Positions 55,831 through 64,000 of a stretch of DNA of 64,000 bases are shown piece by piece; within the stretch, counting starts at the first letter, position 1; the number at the start of each line of letters is the position of its first letter. The DNA comes from Aspidapion aeneum (taxonomy: Eukaryota; Arthropoda; Insecta; Coleoptera; Brentidae), in assembly GCA_963576565.1 (NCBI GenBank), contig OY755047.1, positions 6,976,931 through 7,040,930 on the forward strand. The letters are read 5' to 3'. Below the pieces are notes generated by a model. The model saw only the letters and a program-made list of their open reading frames with translations. It did no database searches and was not told the DNA's origin. Position numbers and translations under genes: made by a program.

Positions 55831-56545
55831 AGCTCACACATATACTATACTATAGTAGTGTGAGCTATGGTGATCCTAATTTTTTCGAGAAAAAAAAAAG
55901 TTGCTCCGATTTCAAAAATTTTTATATATCTTTGCGTTTCAGATGATTTTGAAACTTTTTTGTTGTGCCGTCTGTCTGTATGTCTGTCTGTAACGATCAA
56001 CGCGCATAACTCAAAAACCGCTTGGCCGATTTTAATGAAATTTGGTACCTAGGCTGGGTCTTGGGTCGAGATGGTCCCATTTAAAAATGAACAAAATTCA
56101 CCGAACACAAATCAAATAAAAGGGTGGGGGTAGATTTCAAAAATTAGAGTTTATGTGAAAATATGGCGTGTGTGATATCAAACGAAAGGTAGTTGAGTCT
56201 GGAGTTAAGCAACATACATTTTAATTTATTTTAAGAAAAGGGTGGGGGTATATTTTAAAAATTAGAGTTTAAGTGAAAATATGGCGTGTGTGATATCAAA
56301 CGAAAGGTAATTGAGTCCGGAGTTTAACAAATAACATTTTAGTTTTTGCTTTTTTTAAGGGTGGGGGTAGATTTTAAAAATTTGAGTTTAAGTCAAAACA
56401 TGGCTTGTGTGGTATTAAACAAAAGGTAATTTAGTCTGGAGTTGAATAAAATATATTTCAGTTTTTAGTTATATTAGCTCACACGTAAACTATAACCATA
56501 GTACCTAGTGTGAGCTTAGGGGCCCATATATTGGCAGAGTATTTT
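55831..56545 (+). mobile_element. DINE/HINE-like element, copy 12
   Basis: Full plan with a short (CTGT)n and three 110-bp repeats. Confidence 0.85.
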
Positions 56546-57384
56546 TTTATAGGCCAAAACAAAAACGTATCCGATAATAGGCACCTTTCCTCTACTAAAA
56601 ACTTCATAGGAGCTTTTGAGATATTGACAAAAACTGTTTTCAAGGTTGATATAGCGTTGAGTTCACGTGGAGTGTGGTAATGGGCTAAGAAGCAGTGGCG
56701 GCTGGTGACTTTATAAATTGGGGGGGGGGCAGAAATTTATATTGCATGGAAAAGGAGATAAAAAAAACTTACCTAAACAATTTTATTTTAGCATTTTACA
56801 AACAAGCAGCTACTTGGTGTAGTTTTTAGTTTATTTCTTTATAGATTAAGTCTATTCGCCCTTATTTTACATGCGCCAAGTGCTTGGATTAGCACCACCG
56901 TAGAGCAACCTTGAAAATCCAACAGAACTTTAAACAGCCTATTAACCTACTTAAGTATATGTCTATTTTTTGCCACATTTTCATTATGTTCGATAATGTT
57001 TTGCCTATAGGCATTATTCAATTGGCACCTAATATCAGTCTTGCCTAGCATAGAAAATTCTATGTGGTTGTTTAAATAAGTAGCATTTACTTTGTGTCTT
57101 TAACTTTTTACGAAAGTACTTGATATCACACATTCCCTTACGTGATGAAGATGTTTATTAAACCAAAGAAGAATTACAACAAATCTTATATTAGGCCTAT
57201 CCACTAAATACTTTACTTAAATATTGGATCCAAATTAAATCTAATTTTATAGCTTTTTATTTATCACATAATATAAATCACAGATTTTTATATAAATAAT
57301 TACAACACAAACAGAAAAGAAAAAAAAACAGAGAAAAAAGGTTAGGTTTTTCTTTTTTTTTTCTTTTTAGGAACATTTAGTTTA

Positions 57385-58520
57385 ATTTGTATAACCCAAG
57401 TTATTGAAAAGAAAATGGCATACGGTCAAGAGCTGCATCTGCTTTACGTGGATTTGCAGAAGGCATATGATAGTATACCACTAAATCTACTTTGGAAAGC
57501 GTTGGAAAACACAAACATAAGCGTACAACTAATTAAGGCCATCCAAGAGTTATACCGCAATAGTAAGGCAAAAGTTAAAATAAAAGCAAAACTAACCAAA
57601 GGCTTTCAAGTAAATAAAGGTCTTAAACAAGGTTGCTGTATCTCGCCTACGCTCTTCAAGATATACTTGGAACAAGTCCTTAAAGTATGGAAGAGAAAAT
57701 GCCAAAACATGGGAATTCCGTTGGACGAAACCACCTTGTATACTTTATGTTTCGCCGATGATCAGATAGTAGTGGCTCAGGATTATGACGACCTCGAATA
57801 TATGACACGAAAACTAATAGAAGAGTACAATAAGTGGGGACTAGAGGTTAATCTCAATAAGACAGAGTATATGTGTATCGGTGGAATGAAACAGGATCTA
57901 ATCTTAAATACCGGGCAGCGAATTCACTCCTGTGATGAGTATAAATTCTTAGGTCTAAAAATTACAGCTGACGGAACACTAGACAAAGCTATAAAAGATC
58001 GAAACGTACAAGGAAGAAAAGCAATAACTTTATTAAATGGAATAATTTGGGACCAAAGTATATCAAAACATAACAAAAAGCTTATATATAACACCATTAT
58101 AAAAAGTATTATTACATACGGCTCAGAAGTATGGCCAATCAAGGATAGAACAGAAAAAATGCTTTCCGCTACGGAGATGGACTATTGGAGAAGAGCAGCA
58201 GGGAAATCAAAAAGAGAAAGAGTTACAAATCAAAGAATAAGAGAAATTATGACAGTAGGTGAACGTACTTTAGTGGATGATATAAGAACAAAACAACTGG
58301 TGTGGTACGGACATGTACAAAGAATGAATGACGAAAGACTACCTAAACAAATACTACAATGGAAACCAACTGGCCGAAGAAAACGAGGACGGCCAAGGAG
58401 AAGCTGGAGAGAAGGAATAGACAGTGAAATAAGAATAAGAGGCCTAGATGATGAATTATGGGCAAACAGAAACGAGTGGAGATTGGGTATCGGAAGACGT
58501 AGAACGTTGTGAAACCGATA
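57385..58520 (+). pseudogene. 5'-truncated RTE-like LINE with an intact 365-codon RT C-terminal frame
   Basis: Frame 57415-58512: YVDLQKAYDSIPLNLLWKAL, GLKQGCCISPTLFKIYLEQV, the active site CFADDQ, KFLGLKITADGT, then the C-terminal [31 protein letters not shown] and a stop. Frame homology extends left to about 57390 (TQVIEKKMAYG), so the Met at 57415 is internal. The tail is an AT-dinucleotide run at 58520-58535. No stops or frameshifts, so probably a fairly recent insertion, but it lacks the endonuclease and RT fingers. Confidence 0.9.
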
Positions 58521-58529
58521 AATATATAT

Positions 58530-59600
58530 ATATAGTTTAATTTCACTGTTATTTAATAAATATTTTTTCAGTAAGACTTTAAATTGTTTTATTGAAGATT
58601 CCTTAATATTAATAGGCAAACCATTATACAGAGACACACCCTCACACAATAAAGATCTTTTTCCTTTTAAAGAAGAAACAAAAGGCACATCAATATTTTT
58701 GTGAGAACGAGTGATATGATCATGCACCTCAGCCCTTGTTTTGAATTCTATAGTTGAATATTTTTCCTTTCGAATTACTCCATGTATATATGTACAAATT
58801 TGATTTTTATAAATTTGATTCAATGATAGGATTTTATATTGACTATATAATTCCCTTGAGGGGTGACGGAAAGGTAGCAAATAGATATTTTTAATTGCCT
58901 TGTTTTGAAGAACTCGTAAGGGCTTTAGATGCCTATTTGTGGTAGGATACCAGGCTGCTGTCAGATATTGCAAATGACTATGTACTAGTGAAAAATATAT
59001 AGGTCTGATAAGATGTCTTGGTAATATATAGTTGAGCCTCCTCAACACGCCAACAGCGAAGATATTTTTAATATGAGTTTCAAAATTTAATTTATTATCT
59101 ATCAAGATACCGAGGTACTGTGCTTCAACAAACTACTGCCAATGACCAAAGGATCAGTCTCTATCTATAGCAGGACTTGTCTATATTTAGTGTCAATTTG
59201 TGCCCATTAAGCCATTTTTGAATAAGCTTCATATCAGCAGATTTTTTTATTTCCAAAAAGTTTTTACCACTGTAAACTACTAGTTGGTCGTCACAATACA
59301 GCACTAAATTACCCCTCAACTTTATTTTAGACAATGAGTTAATATAAATAAGAAAGAGTGTGGGCCTCAGGATAGAGCCCTGGGGTACTCCACATTCAAT
59401 TTTTTTCAGAGAGCTTTTATTTCTACCCATATAAACATACTGATGGCGATCTGCCAAGTAGTTTTTAAACCAATTTAAAGTTTTATCCCTGATTCCTAGC
59501 CTCCTGAGTTTCATTATCAAAATTTCATGGTTCACTGTATCAAAAGCCTTTGCCACCCACGCAGGATCACTTCGTGGATTGTTCACAATAAGACAAATAA
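58530..59600 (-). pseudogene. 5'-truncated Jockey-like LINE, tail to tail with the previous one
   Basis: Minus strand 59161-59586: KAFDTVNHEILIMKLRRLGI, ECGVPQGSILRPTLFLIYIN, active-site box YCDDQ. After a frameshift near 59110-59160 the frame to 58530 gives the thumb and C-terminal part (MIDNKLNFETHIKNIF, VLQNKAIKNIYLLPFRHPSR, SLYNGLPINIKESSIKQFK). The 3' ends of this and the plus-strand LINE share the TATATATA run at 58520-58535. Confidence 0.85.
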
Positions 59601-60322
59601 AGTAAAAAAAGCATTTCGTTTTTCACAACCGCACAACCAGTTTTCAGCATCGTTTAATTTTTTATTACTTGCACCAAAATTTTGGTTAATTTTTAGGATT
59701 TTTAGGTCCGGTCTATGTGGCCCTAAAGATTTTATTTGTAATCAAAGTTCATATGTCAACGTATTTAAATTTGCACAGTTAAATATATAATCGACGGTAT
59801 TTAATTCCATTTTGAAAACAAATAAAAAGAAACAATGGACACGTGATCGGCAAGGCTTTTCACTACCCCAAATCAAAACAAACGTCTTCACTAAGGATAG
59901 AACCGGCAACACGTAGGAAGAGCAACGAACGGTTTGGCACGATGAATATGGCCCATATACCGCTGCAAAACGGGTGAAATTGAAATCTGGTCCCGCGCGG
60001 TGCTGCCGGCTTGTAATTATTTACGCTAAAAAAGTGTACCCAGTTAACCACAGACTAAAAAATAGAACTAGACATGTCGTAAGGAAAAGTTTAACTTTTT
60101 TTTTAAATAAATCAATTAAAAATACTGGTCGTTGTCTAGTTTTGGGAGGGCACTGCCCCGTTGCCCTCCTTGCTTTGTTCGTTGCCCCCCCCTTTAGCAG
60201 CCGCCACTGCAAGGAAGGTATTATATCCATCATGGATCCATTAACTGTTTTTTAATATAAGAACTAGAGAAGGAAAATAGAAGGGAGATCCAAACGAAAG
60301 AAAATTGTTGCCACGACAGAAA

Positions 60323-60376
60323 AAAATACTCTGCCAATCTATGGGCCCCTAAGCTCACACTAGGTGCTATAGTTAT
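60323..60376 (-). mobile_element. DINE/HINE-like element, copy 13 (left end only)
   Basis: TACTCTGCCAATCTATGGGC and AGCTCACACTAGGTGCTATA, cut by CAGTGGCGCACCC at 60377. The remainder should lie beyond the window if the interrupting element ends there. Confidence 0.8.
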
Positions 60377-60401
60377 ACAGTGGCGCACCCAGGAATATGT
60401 C

Positions 60402-63400
60402 ACGTCCATAAAGATAGCAGTGCAAGGTCAGCAGTGCAAGGATTTTTCCATGCCACAATTTAAGGCTCATTTCAGGCTAATTAAATGCTCTATTCCCAAA
60501 TTTAATGCTCTTGTAGTTTTAGAGATATTGCTTGTACTGCCAGCTCCCCATAGGAGTTAGCAGTGCAGCATGTTCAGAGCGATGAACTGATAAATTCTAC
60601 GATACTATAATGATCTATGAATTAAAGGCTAATTAAATGCTCTATTCCCATATTTATTGCGCAAGTAGTTTTGGAGATATTGCTTGCACTGCTAGCTCCC
60701 TAAGGAACTTAGCAGTGCAGGATGTCCGGAGCGCCAAATCCATACAATCTATAATACAATGTTGATCTACGAATTAAAGGCTAATTAAATGCTCCATTCC
60801 GGAATTACATTCTCCCCCCCCCCACTTTCTTATTTAAAAAAAATCAAAATCTGTACTGCTAACTTTACGCATGGCGATTTAGGGCCACTAATGGCGAAAC
60901 ATATGAATTGAAGGTGGAACCAACCTCTTCATATTAAAGGCTAATTAAATTCTTCATTCCGGAATTAAATGCTCCCCCTCCTTTTCTGATTTTATAAAAA
61001 ACTAAAATCTGCACTGCTAACTTTACGCATTGCGGTTTAGGGCCCCTGATGGCAAGCCATATGAATTTGAGGCGGAACCAACCTCTTCATATTAAAGGCT
61101 AATTAAATGCTCCATTCTGGAATTAAATGCTTGCCCTCCTTTTTTGAATTTTTAAAAAATTAAAATCTGCACTGCTAACTTTACGCATGGCGATTTAGGG
61201 CCCCTGATGGCGAAACATATGAATTGAAGGTGGAACCAACCTCTTCATATTAAAGGCTAATTAAATGCTTCATTCCGGAACTAAATGCTCCCCCTCTTTT
61301 TTGATTTTTTAAAAAACTAAAATCTGCACTGCTAACTTTACGCATTGCGGTTTAGGGCCCCTGATGGCGAAACATATGAATTTGAGGTGGAACCAACCTC
61401 TTCATATTAAAGGCTAATTAAATGCTCCATTCCGGAATTAAATGCTCCCCGTCTTTTTTTGATTTTTTAAAAAACTAAAATCTGCACTGCTAACTTTACG
61501 CATTACGGTTTAGGGTCCCTGATGATGAAACATATGAATTTGAGGTGAAACCAACCTCTTCATATTAAAGGCTAATTAAATGCGCCATTCCGGAATTAAA
61601 TGCTCCCCCTCCTTTTTTGATTTTTTAAAAAACTAAAATCTGCACTGCTAACTTTACGCATTACGGTTTAGGGCCCCTGATGGCGAAACATATGAATTTG
61701 AGGTGGAACCAACCTCTTCATATTAAAGGCTAATTAAATGCGGAATTAAATGCTCCCCGTCTTTTTTTGATTTTTTAAAAAACTAAAATCTGCACTGCTA
61801 GCTTTACGCATTGCGGTTTAGGGCCCCTGATGGCGAAACATATGAATTTGAGGTGGAACCAACCTCTTCCTATTAAAGGCTAATTAAATGCTCCATTCCG
61901 GAATTAAATGCTCCCCGTTTTTTTGATTTTTAAAAAAATTATAAAATCGTGGATGGTGTACCCTAGCCTTGTGGTATAGAAAAAAAGTGAAAACGTACGT
62001 ATAAACTATAACTTTGCGACTTTTGGTTGCGGCGTTGGCTGTCTAACAAGCCAATCGATTTTTTCAATCCAATGATCCATATGCAATCTTTGAAAAGTTT
62101 CAACAGATTAGTTGTTTCTGGTTTGATTTCAGGTTTTTCAAATGAATTGACAAAATCATCCCTTTCGGACTCATAATCGAACCTCTTGGGAACGAATGAT
62201 AAGTATTGCAGGAGCAGGAAAATGCAATATAACCAAGTTGTCACAATTTTAATATACAATACAATATTTTTTATATATTTTTGTTTGTTACAGTATTATT
62301 AACGCTAACTGCCAAAGTTTAATATATTTTTTAGTATTTTTAATAATTAATTATTTTTTTTCTTCTATCAAACATGCATGGAGCATTAAATTAGCCTTTA
62401 ATATGAAGAAGCAGGTTCCACCTTCAATTCATATGTTTCGCCATCAGGGGCCCTAAACCGCAAAGCGTTAAGTTAGCAGTGCAGATTTTAGTTTTTTTTA
62501 AAATATCAAAAAAAGACGAGGAGCATTTAATTCCGGAATGGAGCATTTAATTAGCCTTTAATATGAAGAGGTTGGTTCCACCTCAAATTCATATGTTTCG
62601 CCATCAGGGGCCCTAAACCGCAATGCGTAAAGTTAGCAGTGCAGATTTTAGTTTTTTAAAAAATCAAAAAAAGACGGGGAGCATTTAATGAATGGAGCAT
62701 TTAATTAGCCTTTAATATGAAGAGGTTGGTTCCACCTCAAATTCATATGTTTCGCCATCAGGGGCCCTAAACCGCAACGCGTAAAGTTAGCAGTGCAGAT
62801 TTTAGTTTTTTAAAAAATCAAAAAAAGACGGCCAGCATTTAATGAATGGAGCATTTAATTAGCCTTTAATATGAAGAGGTTGGTTCCACCTCAAATTCTT
62901 ATGTTTCGCTATCAGGGGCCCTAAACCGTCATGCGTAAAGTTAGCAGTGCAGATTTTAGTTTTTTAAAAAATCAAAAAAGGAGGGGGAGCATTTAATTCC
63001 GGAATGGAGCATTTAATTAGCCTTTAATATGAAGAGGTTGGTTTCACCTCAAATTCATATGTTTCATCAGCAGGGACCCTAAACCGCAATGCGTAAAGTT
63101 AGCAGTGCAGATTTTAGTTTTTTTAAAAATCAAAAAAAGACGGGGAGCATTTAATTCCGGAATGGAGCATTTAATTAGCCTTTAATATGAAGAGGTTGGT
63201 TCCACCTCAAATTCATATGTTTCGCCATCAGGGGCCCTAAACCGCAATGCGTAAAGTTAGCAGTGCAGATTTTAGTTTTTTAAAAAATCAAAAAAAGACG
63301 GGGGGGGAGCATTTAATGAATGGAGCATTTAATTAGCCTTTAATATGAAGAGGTTGGTTCCACCTCAAATTCATATGTTTCGCCATCAGGGGCCCTAAAC

Positions 63401-63872
63401 CGCAACGCGTAAAGTTAGCAGTGCAGATTTTGATTTTTTTTAAATAAGAAAGGGGGGGGGAGAATGTAATTCCGGAATGGAGCATTTAATTAGCCTTTAA
63501 TTCGTAGATCAACATTGTATTATAGATTGTATGGATTTGGCGCTCCGGACATCCTGCACTGCTAAGTTCCTTAGGGAGCTAGCAGTGCAAGCAATATCTC
63601 CAAAACTACTTGCGCAATAAATATGGGAATAGAGCATTTAATTAGCCTTTAATTCATAGATCATTATAGTATCGTAGAATTTATCAGTTCATCGCTCTGA
63701 ACATGCTGCACTGCTAACTCCTATGGGGAGCTGGCAGTGCAAGCAATATCTCTAAAACTACAAGAGCATTAAATTTGGGAATAGAGCATTTAATTAGCCT
63801 GAAATGAGCCTTAAATTGTGGCATGGAAAAATCCTTGCACTGCTGACCTTGCACTGCTAACTTTATGGACGT
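60402..63872. mobile_element. 3471-bp foldback element with 9-bp target duplication
   Basis: ACGTCCATAAAG at the left end is exactly inverted at the right end (63861-63872). Both arms (~1.5 kb) consist of ~75-bp-scale outer blocks (AGCAGTGCAAGCAATATC type) and seven ~158-bp repeats each (ACTGCTAACTTTACGCAT, CCTGATGGCGAAACATATGA, AAAGGCTAATTAAATGCT). GAATATGTC flanks at 60393-60401 and 63873-63881. Long modular inverted arms with 9-bp duplications fit FB-type or foldback Mutator-like elements; that placement is inference. Unique loop at about 61940-62370. Confidence 0.92.
61973..62259 (-). CDS. Unrecognised reading frame in the foldback loop (possible exon fragment)
   Basis: About 90 codons on the minus strand without an ATG at the start: a hydrophobic stretch (WLYCIFLLLQYLSFV), then a charged part (RFDYESERDDFVNSFEKPEI, LKLFKDCIWIIGLKKSIG). 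GTACGT after SYSLY could be a splice donor. I do not recognise the protein. It could be a captured host exon, a transposase remnant or chance. Confidence 0.3.
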
Positions 63873-64000
63873 GAATATGTCTTGGGGGGAGGGCCCGAGG
63901 CTTCTTGGGGAGGGCCCAAAGCCTCATGATGTCGAATTTTAAGCCATTTTTTGAGTTTTTTCATGAAATATGTCGAAAATATGTAAAAAAATCTAAGACT

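Larger units (their letters stand above)
56693..60209. mobile_element. hAT-like TIR element (3.5 kb) containing two LINEs tail to tail
   Basis: CAGTGGCGGCTG at the left end and its exact reverse complement at the right end (60198-60209), each followed inward by a G- or C-run. Flanks CTAAGAAG (56685-56692) and CAAGGAAG (60210-60217) agree at 6 of 8. Outside flanks continue into the same repeat family as 19965-20025, supporting the boundaries. No transposase seen; 56740-57384 and 59600-60190 are non-coding. Confidence 0.7.
60377..64000. mobile_element. hAT-like element, left end, interrupted by a foldback element; continues past the window
   Basis: Begins CAGTGGCGCACCCAGGAATA and resumes after the foldback at 63873 with GAATATGTCTTGGGGGGAGG. 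The CAGTGGCG end resembles the two hAT-like elements above. The right end is not in the window. Confidence 0.6.

Noticed and set aside
58230..58530. C-terminal extension of the minus-strand LINE frame
   Set aside because: Antisense shadow of the plus-strand LINE.
61505..61525. CTGATGATGAAAC / CTGATGGCGAAAC repeats as hammerhead cores in the foldback arms
   Set aside because: No stem II between the CTGATG and GAAAC parts and no stem I or III partners.
53831..64000. First exon of the phosphatase
   Set aside because: Scanned the minus-strand frames for an ATG, a TM helix and a phase-compatible donor; none convincing. The 53898 in-frame extension lacks a start.

Overview
This is an intron-rich, AT-rich, transposon-dense nuclear window, most likely from an insect. 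The gene families and the mix of non-LTR retrotransposons, mariner, hAT-like elements and DINE-1-like interspersed elements fit a large insect genome. A beetle is my guess at low confidence; nothing here fixes the order.

Three host genes can be read exon by exon with GT/AG junctions and consistent phase. (1) PEX5, the peroxisomal PTS1 import receptor, on the plus strand: 8 exons from 1021 to 22706, with the N-terminus left of the window. (2) A FAHD1-like fumarylacetoacetate-hydrolase-family protein on the plus strand: 5 exons, 29174-35317, complete at 218 aa. Its first exon is duplicated (30120-30187) and its last exon plus 3' flank is tandemly duplicated (35621-36098). (3) A phospholipid phosphatase of the PAP2/LPP (wunen-like) family on the minus strand, convergent with FAHD1: 4 exons, 53830-37203, first exon not found. 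The three genes act in unrelated processes (peroxisome import, acylpyruvate/oxaloacetate metabolism, lipid phosphate dephosphorylation), so nothing suggests a functional cluster.

Most of the rest is repeats. PEX5 introns hold a 149-bp satellite (18 monomers, each ending in a splice-acceptor-like sequence), a 6.5-kb satellite with unit length 340 + 31k bp and a 1392-bp higher-order period, DINE/HINE-like elements with hairpin ends, a LINE nested in another LINE (12-bp target duplication), and an array of ~611-bp MITEs with 7-bp target duplications. The PEX5-FAHD1 interval carries a foldback element, a Jockey-like LINE and, at 25655-25702 on the minus strand, a sequence that satisfies the type I hammerhead ribozyme core. 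FAHD1 introns hold duplicated LINE fragments, another foldback and a mariner relic. Phosphatase introns hold a 2.7-kb TIR element containing the same MITE array, tandem 1094-bp duplications, two LINEs, and a 187-bp hAT-like MITE whose 8-bp target duplication is exactly the exon's splice donor.

From 53.9 kb to the end I see no recognisable host exon: a hAT-like element (54036-55719), DINE/HINE-like elements, a second hAT-like element (56693-60209) containing two LINEs tail to tail, and a 3471-bp foldback element (60402-63872) with 9-bp target duplications and a unique loop holding an unrecognised reading frame.
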